DNA of 64,000 nt, from NCBI GenBank assembly GCA_013138865.1, contig WTBY01000058.1, forward strand, positions 1 to 64,000. The letters run 5' to 3'. Source of the DNA: Helicobacteraceae bacterium (GTDB lineage Bacteria > Campylobacterota > Campylobacteria > Campylobacterales > Sulfurimonadaceae). Both the position numbers and the translations under genes were made by a program. This document shows, one piece after another, positions 27,025 through 35,671 of this stretch. Numbering within the stretch: the first letter of the stretch is position 1; each line of letters opens with the position of its first letter. The notes beneath the pieces are model-generated. The model saw nothing but the letters and a program-made list of their open reading frames with translations. It was not told the DNA's origin and searched no databases.

Positions 27025-27846
27025 TTAGTTGTATTCTGCCATATCAAGTTTATAAAATGAGTTTAGAGCGTTATATATGTCGGGAAATTTGTTTTGTAAA
27101 TGTTTTGCTCGCTCAAAATATAGTTCACTTACTACCGCAAAAAATTCAGCTTCATTCAGACTTGCATACTCACCTATAAGTTTATACTTTCCTATGTAAC
27201 GCCCTTGTTGATAAGTGCTGTTTAAAAGTTCAAAGCGTCTAAACATTACTGCTGCAAATGAGTGGTATTTAGCATTTTCAAGTAGTGGCATACCATCGAA
27301 CAAACCATCTGCAAAGTCTAGTTCATGTGCAAACTCATGTACTATAACGTTGCTATGGCTTAGGTGGTAGATCTGTCTCTTCGCATCATTCCAAGCGATC
27401 ACTATGGTAGAACCTGTATTAATACCTTCTAAAATTAAGTTAGAGTGTTGGTTAAAGTGTCTAATGTTGTCCACTACTAAATGGTGTGGGTAGATCACAA
27501 CTTCATTTAAGCGATCGTAATACTCATCTTTCATGTGAAGTGTCATAAAACAGGCGTAAAAAGCTATGCTAACTCTCATTTCATCTGTAACGCTTACTTC
27601 TACACCAGAGAACTTTTTAAAATGTAAAAAACGTAAAATGAGGTAGTGCAGATGTTTTTTATCTTCATCATTAAGAAGTTTATAGTGAGGAATATGCTCA
27701 ATAATTTTTAAATAATCTGTAGGAAACTCTTTGTGTTTTAACTCCTCTATGCTCTTTTTTGTTTCGTATTTTTCTTTAAGAATATAGTAAACATAGTAGG
27801 TAGTAAAAAAGAGTAGAAATAGTAAAAAAAGCTCAAGTATATTCAT
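27025..27846 (-). CDS. mtfA: MtfA-family (M90) zinc metallopeptidase
   Basis: A 273-residue protein with an N-terminal membrane helix (about 3-23) and the M90 core: HEFAHELDFADGLFDGMP (zinc ligands and catalytic Glu, near residue 172) and a downstream Glu in LNEAEFFAVVSELYFER. E. coli MtfA is a cytosolic aminopeptidase linked to Mlc control of sugar uptake; the membrane anchor here is different and the partner is unknown. It is third in a tight operon after a secreted dipeptidase and a porin, which hints at a role in peptide use. Confidence 0.85.
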   Translation of the reverse strand: MNILELFLLFLLFFTTYYVYYILKEKYETKKSIEELKHKEFPTDYLKIIEHIPHYKLLNDEDKKHLHYLILRFLHFKKFSGVEVSVTDEMRVSIAFYACFMTLHMKDEYYDRLNEVVIYPHHLVVDNIRHFNQHSNLILEGINTGSTIVIAWNDAKRQIYHLSHSNVIVHEFAHELDFADGLFDGMPLLENAKYHSFAAVMFRRFELLNSTYQQGRYIGKYKLIGEYASLNEAEFFAVVSELYFERAKHLQNKFPDIYNALNSFYKLDMAEYN

Positions 27847-27852
27847 AATCGT

Positions 27853-29226
27853 TTAAAAAGTGTAATTCATAATAAAGCGTACTTCACTGATCGTGTTATT
27901 AATATGTGCTATATCGTACCCATGTACTCTTTCATACTCTGCAAAATCATAGTTTGTTTTGAAGTCAACATATATAAGTTTTAGTGCAATATTTAAGCTT
28001 TCATCAAAATGAGCCTTGTAGTTTAGAACAATGTCATACTCATTGTTGTCTTGTGTTGTGTAACGATCGTTTAAATCATTTGGAAAGTCGAACTTTGATG
28101 CAACTAAGTGCAGCGATGTGTTATATTTTAAAGAGTCATAAGTTGCTGTAATAGAGTTACTAAAAGCACCTGCTTCTTGAGAATCGTTGTAGTACAAAGA
28201 GTTAAATAGGCGGTTGTTTCCCCAGTTTATAATAAGCTCTCCACCATTATATGAGTTTTCATTGTACCTAGTTTTGTTCAGTGCATATTTTAGTGAAAAG
28301 TTTTTATATTTACTTTTGAGTTTAAGACCAAGAGCGTAAGTATCAATTTGACCTATAACATGATCACCAACACTATCTTGTTTAACACCTTGAACTCCAA
28401 TACTATTTTTAAAATCTCCCATAGTTTTACTGTGAGTGAGCGTAGTGTAAAAAGAGTTTACAAAGTTTTCACAGTAGTAGTTCCAAGCTTCAAAATTAGT
28501 GCTCTCATCGGTAAACACAAATGATGCTAAATATAAGTTTTGGTTTGGACCTATGTATTGTCCACTAGCATTAAAGTTATTAGGATCGTAACTTCCTACA
28601 AAATTATGACGATCACTACTATTATGTTTTAGAGTATTTCCAGAAGCATTTATGAAGTCAGTAAAACCAACAGCGTTAAGAGGTTTTACTTTGAAAATAT
28701 CACCAACTCTTAGTGTTATGTTCTTGAAGTCTCTATTTTCAATTACAACACCCTCATATGTGTAAGGTGTCATACGAATGTCTTTATCGGACAAAAAACC
28801 ATACTCACTAAGCAGTTGGCGACCAGCTTTTATAAAACTATTTTTGTATCTGTATTTTACAAAAGCCTCTCCTAAAACGCTATAACCATCTTGGTTGTCT
28901 CGTAAAAGGTCTAAGCCACCTTCACTTTTAGGATTGTTAAATATTGGTTGTGATGTATAACCCCTTACACCAATATTCAAGCCATTAAAAGTTGGAGTCA
29001 CAAAACCTATGTACCCACCTACAGCGTTAGAAGCTTTTGTAGATTTTAGATGATTTTCATAAACTCCAGCAGGCTCTTCATTAAGTTCGTCTATATTAAC
29101 TCTCATGCTGAAATATCTTAGTTGAGACTCTACTTTAGTGTTTTTAAGTGCACTTATAAAACTTTCATTAGCACTTATTAAAGTACTGCTTAGTAAAGTT
29201 AATAGCACTATATAAAACATTTTCAT
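27853..29226 (-). CDS. OprD-type outer-membrane porin
   Basis: 457 residues with a signal peptide (1-19, ending ISAN) and alternating beta strands throughout, ending in the aromatic strand EVRFIMNYTF with a terminal Phe for barrel assembly. The pattern SQLRYFSMRVN, then YIGFVTPTFNGLNIGVRGYTSQPIF and FIKAGRQLLSEYGFLSDKDIRMTPYTYEGV, is that of the OprD/Opr porin family, whose members import amino acids and small peptides. It lies 2 bp downstream of the C69 dipeptidase gene and 6 bp upstream of mtfA. Confidence 0.85.
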   Translation of the reverse strand: MKMFYIVLLTLLSSTLISANESFISALKNTKVESQLRYFSMRVNIDELNEEPAGVYENHLKSTKASNAVGGYIGFVTPTFNGLNIGVRGYTSQPIFNNPKSEGGLDLLRDNQDGYSVLGEAFVKYRYKNSFIKAGRQLLSEYGFLSDKDIRMTPYTYEGVVIENRDFKNITLRVGDIFKVKPLNAVGFTDFINASGNTLKHNSSDRHNFVGSYDPNNFNASGQYIGPNQNLYLASFVFTDESTNFEAWNYYCENFVNSFYTTLTHSKTMGDFKNSIGVQGVKQDSVGDHVIGQIDTYALGLKLKSKYKNFSLKYALNKTRYNENSYNGGELIINWGNNRLFNSLYYNDSQEAGAFSNSITATYDSLKYNTSLHLVASKFDFPNDLNDRYTTQDNNEYDIVLNYKAHFDESLNIALKLIYVDFKTNYDFAEYERVHGYDIAHINNTISEVRFIMNYTF

Positions 29227-29228
29227 CT

Positions 29229-30953
29229 CTATTTTTCCTTATGATTTTTGTATGACGTTGGACCATCTGAGTAGTTTGAGTATTTATACCACTCTTTTGG
29301 GTAACCAACCTCTTGAGCCATCTTATTTGGTTCATTTACATAACCATCACTATACTTTGCAACAAGTCTCCATGCAAGTGCCCACCATGTGTTTACAACT
29401 TTACTCGCTTCGCTATTAGAGAAGTGTGTTAACATCTCTTTGGCTACGAGCGGACGTTTTTCATATACTTTTAAAGCTTTATGATCCATTATTTTAACAT
29501 TTTTCATAGAAGCTAACTCTAGTTCATTCTGCTTTAGTTGAATATCTTTAATAATGTAACTATACTTAATAGCCGCCCAGTTAGCAACAAAGTTAAAAGC
29601 CCACCATGCACTTTGCTGATCGAACTTATCACTAAACCCCGTATAGTAAGCTTTTGGTATAGAGTTTACTCCAACATAAAAAGGAGTAAGAACACTACTC
29701 ATAGGCTCATCTGGTGCAAACCAAACTATACCTCCTATTGGATCTGGCAACCAGCTTCTAGCTTGTAGTACAAAACTATAACCACTTCTGTAAATAGACA
29801 GAGGTCTCTCCCATGCACCGCTCAGTTTTGCATCTGGGTTACCAGTATCATTTCCTGCGTCCATGACTCCAGGGTATCTGTAGGGGTTACCAAAAGGACC
29901 TGCACTCATGCCTTTACTTAGATCAAACTGAGTCTCTTGGTAGTAGTCACGGTAAAGTTTAGCAACATCTCTAGCATCTAACTTTTTGTCTGGTTTGATA
30001 GAGAATGGATAATACGTAGTAAAACCATCTTTTACCCAAGGTGAAAGGTTCTTAGACGGTGCTAGTTTGGACTGAACTCTCCAGACTCTGCGTAAAGAGT
30101 AGTAAGGGTGAGAATACTCTCCTTCACTTACAGTTCGTAACCAGTCTAGCTTTCCACTTTTTGGATCCCACCAACCATGCTTTTGTGCAATTTTATGAAG
30201 ATCTTTTGAGTAGATCATATTTTTATCATCTGGGTCTACTTCACGAATTCTAAACTCATTTGCTGCTACAAAAACTTCTCCATCGGGAACTCTTTTTGCA
30301 ACCCAAAGACCGCCTTTTTTCTCAGGTGATGGTGCTATTTCTATAACCCAACCCTCATTCTTATCAGCTACAGGAATAGTCTCACCTGTTCCATAGTAAC
30401 CATAAGTTTCGATTAAATGACCTATGAGCTTGATCGCTTCTTGCGCCGTTTTACATCTCTCTAATGCAACACGAGTTAACTCAGCACTATAAAAAATGAG
30501 TTTGTTAGGTTCTGGCTCCGCTGTTATTTTTGCACCATTTGTAGCTTCACCAAACATAAGTTGATGCTCATTCATGATCCCATAGTTACCATCAAAATAA
30601 GCATAAGTGTGAGCAACTTGTGGAATATGTCCTAAAGGTATGCTTTGAGGTAAGTTGTTGTCACTATAAACTGGACTTCTGTCTTTACCTACATAACGAT
30701 GAAGTACATTAGAATTAAACTTTTTTCTATTGCCTAAAGAAGATGGATCGTAATAGACTGCCCTTTTTGAGCCTGCTTTATGATCTGCGGCAGGAACGTA
30801 GACTAACCTATTATCAAACATCTCACTATCATCTGAATGTGCCACAAAAACTGAACCATCTTTTGAAGCACCTTTTGTGATGATCATAGTTGTACATGCC
30901 CATAATAAACTTACTGTACTAAAGAGTAAAAAAACTACAAATAACTTCTTCAT
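29229..30953 (-). CDS. Secreted C69-family dipeptidase
   Basis: 574 residues. A signal peptide ends in LLWA, placing Cys20 (CTTMIITKGASKDGSVFVAHSDD) at the mature N-terminus, the nucleophile position of the C69 Ntn-hydrolase family (PepD-like dipeptidases). Further family segments are NYGIMNEHQLMFGEAT near 125 and YGYYGTGETIPVADKNEGWVIEI near 195. It should cleave dipeptides in the periplasm or outside. It heads the operon with the OprD-type porin and MtfA, a plausible peptide-scavenging unit. Confidence 0.88.
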   Translation of the reverse strand: MKKLFVVFLLFSTVSLLWACTTMIITKGASKDGSVFVAHSDDSEMFDNRLVYVPAADHKAGSKRAVYYDPSSLGNRKKFNSNVLHRYVGKDRSPVYSDNNLPQSIPLGHIPQVAHTYAYFDGNYGIMNEHQLMFGEATNGAKITAEPEPNKLIFYSAELTRVALERCKTAQEAIKLIGHLIETYGYYGTGETIPVADKNEGWVIEIAPSPEKKGGLWVAKRVPDGEVFVAANEFRIREVDPDDKNMIYSKDLHKIAQKHGWWDPKSGKLDWLRTVSEGEYSHPYYSLRRVWRVQSKLAPSKNLSPWVKDGFTTYYPFSIKPDKKLDARDVAKLYRDYYQETQFDLSKGMSAGPFGNPYRYPGVMDAGNDTGNPDAKLSGAWERPLSIYRSGYSFVLQARSWLPDPIGGIVWFAPDEPMSSVLTPFYVGVNSIPKAYYTGFSDKFDQQSAWWAFNFVANWAAIKYSYIIKDIQLKQNELELASMKNVKIMDHKALKVYEKRPLVAKEMLTHFSNSEASKVVNTWWALAWRLVAKYSDGYVNEPNKMAQEVGYPKEWYKYSNYSDGPTSYKNHKEK

Positions 30954-31059
30954 ACCTATCCTTTTTAGTGATCTTAGAGCAACTTTACTTACTAATAACT
31001 GAGTTACGAGAAGCTCTTAAACATATTTCGCTAAACTTGCACAAATATATGGAGCTATT

Positions 31060-32436
31060 ATGAGCAACAACTTTTCAAACCTATCTTTAAGCGAGCCAAT
31101 GATCGCAAACCTTACTAAAATAGGTTACACAACTATGACACCAGTTCAAGAAGAGGCACTTCCGATCGCACTTGAAGGAAATGACTTAATAGCTCAAGCA
31201 AAAACAGGAAGTGGAAAGACTGCTGCTTTTGGTATACCTATCTTACATACTCTAAAAACAGAAGAGTTCAAACTTCAAGCTGTGATCATGTGTCCGACTC
31301 GTGAGCTTTCCCACCAAGTTGCAGATGAATTACGTTCACTTGGAAAGTTTAAAGAGAACATTAAAATACTCTCACTTGTTGGTGGTGAACCTGTATATGG
31401 ACAGCAAAAAGCACTAGAGAGTGGAGTTCATATAGCTGTTGGAACACCTGGGCGAATAATGGATCACATCACTAAAGGAAACCTGAAGTTTGATAGTATG
31501 AAAATGCTTGTTTTAGACGAAGCTGATCGTATGTTAGACATGGGTTTTTTAGATGACATAAAAGCGATTATAGAGTATATGCCAGCTCAAAGACAAACAC
31601 TTCTTTTTTCTGCTACTTTTGAAGATGAGATAGAAAAACTTTCAAAGCAGTTTCAGCGTGATGCAAAGTTTGTAAAAGTGAGCTCGGATGATGACGAAGT
31701 AAATGTAGAACAGCACTTTTTCAAAGTAAGAGAAAACGAAAAAATAGATCTAGTAGAAGCTCTTTTAACATCAAATAAAATAAGTGCATGTCTGATCTTT
31801 TGTAATATGAAAATAACTTGTGACGAAGTTGCTAAGTCTCTTTACGATCGAGGTTTTGACTCTATGGCACTTCATGGTGATTTAGAACAGCGTGATCGCA
31901 ATGAGGCTTTAACACTCTTTAGTAATGGAACTATAAATATCCTAGTAGCAACAGACGTAGCTGCACGTGGACTTGACATAAAAGAGTTACCTTGTGTTAT
32001 AAACTACGATATATCTCATAAGGCTGAGGTTCATATTCACCGTATAGGAAGAACAGCTCGCGCTGGTGCTGAGGGTGTTGCTTACACCATGTTTAGCGAT
32101 CGTGAACAGAAATTTTGTGACGCGATCGAAGAGTATAGCGATCGTAGCTTTGAACTACAAAACCAAAATAGTGTTCAAAATAATAAAAAATTTAATAAAA
32201 ATGCACCAAATGTAACTATTAAAATTCTTGGTGGTAAAAAAAATAAACTTAGAGCAGGGGACTTGGTTGGAGCTTTGATCGCAGAGTTTAAAATAAAAAG
32301 TGAGAACTTAGGTAAAATAACGGTTTTAGACAAGGTAAGTTATGTTGCGATCGATCGCGATGCATCGAGTAAAATAAGTTTTAGAGGCGATCGCATAAAA
32401 GTTAAGGGTAAAATTTTTAGATTTATAAACATATAA
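31060..32436 (+). CDS. dbpA: ATP-dependent RNA helicase DbpA
   Basis: A DEAD-box helicase of 458 residues. Motifs in order: Q motif, AQAKTGSGKT (45-54), PTRELSHQ, VLDEADRMLD (near 150), SATFEDE, then LVATDVAARGLDI and HRIGRTARAG in the second RecA domain. The C-terminal 75 residues (VTIKILGGKKNKLRAGDLVGAL and KGKIFRFINI) form the DbpA RNA-binding domain, which targets hairpin 92 of 23S rRNA during large-subunit assembly. GGAG ribosome site. The gene is unusually rich in CGATCG palindromes. It is followed 9 bp later by a DUF6172 gene. Confidence 0.93.
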   Translation: MSNNFSNLSLSEPMIANLTKIGYTTMTPVQEEALPIALEGNDLIAQAKTGSGKTAAFGIPILHTLKTEEFKLQAVIMCPTRELSHQVADELRSLGKFKENIKILSLVGGEPVYGQQKALESGVHIAVGTPGRIMDHITKGNLKFDSMKMLVLDEADRMLDMGFLDDIKAIIEYMPAQRQTLLFSATFEDEIEKLSKQFQRDAKFVKVSSDDDEVNVEQHFFKVRENEKIDLVEALLTSNKISACLIFCNMKITCDEVAKSLYDRGFDSMALHGDLEQRDRNEALTLFSNGTINILVATDVAARGLDIKELPCVINYDISHKAEVHIHRIGRTARAGAEGVAYTMFSDREQKFCDAIEEYSDRSFELQNQNSVQNNKKFNKNAPNVTIKILGGKKNKLRAGDLVGALIAEFKIKSENLGKITVLDKVSYVAIDRDASSKISFRGDRIKVKGKIFRFINI

Positions 32437-32445
32437 AGGAAAAAT

Positions 32446-32736
32446 ATGAAAAAAGTATTTCAATTAGTTGAGAGTAATAAACATCGTGATCGTACATTAG
32501 AAGCTATCAAAAGCGACATTAGAAAGTATTTAAAACGTGAGCGTAAAAAGAAGTTACCAGCAGATGCAACGTACTGGGAATTTGAGTGTCGTTTTGGAAA
32601 GAGTGATACTGAGGTAGAAGAGCTACTTGCTCCTGAAATTATAACTGCTTTAGACAAGGCTCACTCAGAGGAGTGGAGTGAGTGTTATGTTGAGATTATC
32701 TCAAAGCCTGTGAGTACTAAAGAAGAGTCTATTTAG
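32446..32736 (+). CDS. DUF6172 family protein
   Basis: A 96-residue conserved protein of unknown function. The core FQLVESNKHRDRTLEAIKSD then IRKYLKRERKKKLPADATYW and EFECRFG, with CYVEIISKP near the end, matches DUF6172, a small family found in many proteobacteria. Its basic middle could bind nucleic acid. It is 9 bp after dbpA and preceded by AAAGGAAAA, so probably co-transcribed. It overlaps the end of the converging sensor gene by 8 bp. Confidence 0.8.
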   Translation: MKKVFQLVESNKHRDRTLEAIKSDIRKYLKRERKKKLPADATYWEFECRFGKSDTEVEELLAPEIITALDKAHSEEWSECYVEIISKPVSTKEESI

Positions 32737-34894
32737 CTATAGGGTATGGGCTAGGTTCTGAAAATAGATAGCCTTGAGAAAATGTAATATCTAACTCTTC
32801 TATAATATTTTGAACCGCCTCATTATGTACAAACTCTGCTATACATGGAATATTTGCATTTTGTGCAAAAAAGGCTATAGCACGAGTTATTTCATAACTT
32901 TTCTTATTTGTATCTATATCTTTAATGTACTGTGCATCTATTTTTAAGAAGTCTATATCTAGATCTAAAATACGCTCAAAGTTAGAGTATTCAGATCCAA
33001 AGTCATCAATGGCTATACTATAACCACTCTTTTTAAAAGAATTCAACTGCTCTAAATGATTTGTTTTGGCACTAGTGCTCACACCCTCCAAAATTTCTAA
33101 AATAACACGAGAAGGATCAACCTTGTACTCTTTAGCTTTCGTATCTAAATAAGCAATAAGGTAGTTTTTAGATAAGTCATCTTGAGTGATGTTTATAGAG
33201 AATGTATAGCTATTTTTAGACATTATTTTAAAACTTTTATCGATCATTATTTTAGTTATTTCGGGAAGCATTCCTGAGAGTTTTGCTGTCTCTAAAAATT
33301 CAAATGGCGATACTATTTTTGAACCTTCTTTAATTCTAACTAATGCTTCAAACTTTGTTATTTCATCTGTTTTATTATTTTTAATTCCTTGAAAATATGG
33401 AACTACACGATCCTCTTTGATAGCTAAGTGTAAAAGATTGTTAGAAGATATGAATTTTTCTCTACTTGAGTGATCAATACTATCACTATCTTTGTTAAAT
33501 ATATGAACGCTATTCTTACCACTCTCTTTTGCTTGTTTTAAAGCTAAAGCAGAATTTCTTAAAATATTTTTATCTCCATATGCTACACCATAAGAGAACG
33601 ATATGTGAATATTAATATTGTCTAACTCTATTACATTATCATAAAAGAAGTTATTGATTGTATCGATCGTTTCATTTATCTCTATTTTAGAGTCAAAAAG
33701 TAGAGCAAACTCATCAGAGTTTATTCTAAATGTATATTCAGCTTCAAAGTTAGTTTTTAGTAGTTGTGCTACTTTTACTAATAGTTTATCACCAAGTTCA
33801 AAACCATAGGCTGTATTTATATAACTAAAGTTGTTTATATTTAACAGTATTAGGGTTTTATGAGAGTCCACTTTTAAAAGTTTTTCTAGTTTAGTTTTAT
33901 TATATAAGCCACAAAGTTGATCTATATAAGCCATCTCTTCTAGTTTTTGTTGAGTTTTTTTAAGCTCGCTCATATCTGTAAATATACCTAAGTAGTTATG
34001 ATCATTACTGTCTTCATCGTATAGTGCTGTTATATTTGTCCATTGGTGCACTAAAGAGCCATCTTTAGCCATGTTTGTTATTTCACCATTCCATGATGAT
34101 TTTTCTTTTAGATCTGACCACATTTTTTTATAAAAAGATTTAGCATACTTTTTTGAAGATATTACATTAGGATCTTTACCTAAAACATCTGACTCACTAA
34201 GACCATAGATATCTTCAAATGCTTTATTAACTTCAATGATTTTATTTTTAGAGTTGGTAAGAATTATACCTTGAGAAGCGTTTTCCATAGCGTTATAAAA
34301 TAGCTCTAGTCTTTTTTCATTAGCTCTATTTTTTAATACAACATTTACAATAGCAGCAGCAGTTTGAAGAAGCTTTTTGTGAAATGGAGCAGGGGTGCGG
34401 TGCTCAAATGATGAGAGAGCAAAAGAGCCAATAGCATTTTTAGCTTCATCTCTTACTGGCATAGACCAACATGCACAAAGGTTAAAGTCCTGAGCGATAT
34501 GACGTATATCTTTCCACCTTAGATCAGTAAATGTGTCTGTAACAAACTGAGCATCATTATGAAAAACTGCATTTCCACAAGAACCACCATATGGACCAGG
34601 TTGTAAGTTTGCAAGAGCATCATGTCCAACTTTAGGTATACTAGGAGCTGCAACAACACTCATAAGGCTTGTACTATCATCTACTAACATTAAAGAAGCT
34701 ACTGAATTGGGAAGAAGTTTTTCTGCTAAAGTACAAAGTGCATTTAAAATTTTTTGACTCTTCTCATGTGAAGCGATCATACGTAAAATTTCTTGTTGAT
34801 AATCTAAAATATCATTATACTCTTTGGGTGTTATTTGAACTTCATCTATATCATTCTCATCTAAAACATTACAAGTAGTGGTTTGTGCTGGCAT
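32729..34894 (-). CDS. GAF-PAS-GGDEF-EAL sensor protein
   Basis: 721 residues, no membrane helix. A GAF domain (about 30-190, with GGSCGNAVFHNDAQFVTDTF and CACWSMPVRD), a PAS domain (about 200-310, GIILTNSKNKIIEVNKAFEDIYG), a degenerate GGDEF (about 325-470, active site RINSDEFALLF) and an EAL domain (about 480-715) with KFEALVRI, IDDFGSEYSNF, DFLKIDAQYIKDID and FSQGYLFSEP. The EAL residues needed for c-di-GMP hydrolysis are present. Likely a soluble phosphodiesterase tuned by small molecules or redox cues; the signal is unknown. Single gene downstream of dsbB. Confidence 0.87.
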   Translation of the reverse strand: MPAQTTTCNVLDENDIDEVQITPKEYNDILDYQQEILRMIASHEKSQKILNALCTLAEKLLPNSVASLMLVDDSTSLMSVVAAPSIPKVGHDALANLQPGPYGGSCGNAVFHNDAQFVTDTFTDLRWKDIRHIAQDFNLCACWSMPVRDEAKNAIGSFALSSFEHRTPAPFHKKLLQTAAAIVNVVLKNRANEKRLELFYNAMENASQGIILTNSKNKIIEVNKAFEDIYGLSESDVLGKDPNVISSKKYAKSFYKKMWSDLKEKSSWNGEITNMAKDGSLVHQWTNITALYDEDSNDHNYLGIFTDMSELKKTQQKLEEMAYIDQLCGLYNKTKLEKLLKVDSHKTLILLNINNFSYINTAYGFELGDKLLVKVAQLLKTNFEAEYTFRINSDEFALLFDSKIEINETIDTINNFFYDNVIELDNINIHISFSYGVAYGDKNILRNSALALKQAKESGKNSVHIFNKDSDSIDHSSREKFISSNNLLHLAIKEDRVVPYFQGIKNNKTDEITKFEALVRIKEGSKIVSPFEFLETAKLSGMLPEITKIMIDKSFKIMSKNSYTFSINITQDDLSKNYLIAYLDTKAKEYKVDPSRVILEILEGVSTSAKTNHLEQLNSFKKSGYSIAIDDFGSEYSNFERILDLDIDFLKIDAQYIKDIDTNKKSYEITRAIAFFAQNANIPCIAEFVHNEAVQNIIEELDITFSQGYLFSEPSPYPIAK

Positions 34895-34906
34895 TTATAC
34901 TCTTTT

Positions 34907-35467
34907 CTAGTTAATTAAATATTTGTAGTGTGTCGGGTTGTCTGGACAAGGACTGAATCCGCACTCTAAAAATGCACCTATTGTATTTGCTAGGGCAACT
35001 ATTATAAAAATAAAGAAGACTGCTTTTTCTATTTTGTTTAGAACTTGCTTCTCTTCTGCTAAGTTTTTAGCCCATTTCATAAAGATCATTAATAGTGCAA
35101 TAGCAAAAATTGAGACTAAAAATACTACTAATGCCCAAGTATATAGGTGTAGTCCTAGAACAGGGTCACCAAAACCAGTTGAGCCATCAACTTTTGGTGC
35201 TACATGAAGTAATACTTGTCTTGTTGAGACGGCTGCTCCTATAAGTGCTGAGACAATTGAGATCCCATAGTGAAGAGGATGAATACCAAACTTTAAGTTC
35301 ATTAAAATTCCAACTGCTACACCAAACATACCAACTCGTTGAAGCAGACAGAGTGGACAGGGTATTTCACTATCTATAATTTGAATACCAAAAGCACCAA
35401 CTAGTGGAGTTAAAAGTAAAAAAAGACTTATAAGGTTTATTTTTCTGACAGTGTCAATAGATAACAT
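34907..35467 (-). CDS. dsbB: Disulfide bond formation protein DsbB
   Basis: 186 residues with four membrane helices. The two periplasmic cysteine pairs are seen in IPCPLCLLQRVGMF (near 36-39) and CGFSPCPDNPTHY near the C-terminus. DsbB reoxidises DsbA-type oxidases and passes electrons to quinone. It is preceded by a 51-residue membrane protein gene with a 10-bp gap containing AAGGAG, so the two are an operon. Confidence 0.9.
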   Translation of the reverse strand: MLSIDTVRKINLISLFLLLTPLVGAFGIQIIDSEIPCPLCLLQRVGMFGVAVGILMNLKFGIHPLHYGISIVSALIGAAVSTRQVLLHVAPKVDGSTGFGDPVLGLHLYTWALVVFLVSIFAIALLMIFMKWAKNLAEEKQVLNKIEKAVFFIFIIVALANTIGAFLECGFSPCPDNPTHYKYLIN

Positions 35468-35477
35468 CCATAACTCC

Positions 35478-35633
35478 TTATAAGTTTATGTTTAGTTTGT
35501 CATCTGCATGATAACTAAACCAGTATATATAAATTAGCATTGTTACTCCAAAAGTAACGATAGCGGGTTTTCTTTTTCCGATATAAATTAAGACAAAAGT
35601 AATTGTCAATAATAAAAATAGTAGTACGTCCAT
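35478..35633 (-). CDS. DUF5993-like small membrane protein next to dsbB
   Basis: A 51-residue ORF with two membrane helices (VLLFLLLTITFVLIYIG and PAIVTFGVTMLIYIYWFSYH) and the tail HADDKLNINL. This layout, with a charged KRK turn and a terminal H.DDKL.I.L motif, matches the DUF5993 family, usually encoded next to DsbB. Its role is unknown; it may assist DsbB in the membrane. It is 10 bp upstream of dsbB on the same strand. Confidence 0.7.
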   Translation of the reverse strand: MDVLLFLLLTITFVLIYIGKRKPAIVTFGVTMLIYIYWFSYHADDKLNINL

Positions 35634-35671
35634 TTCAAGTCCTTAATATTCTGGTTATTATATCTTCTTTT

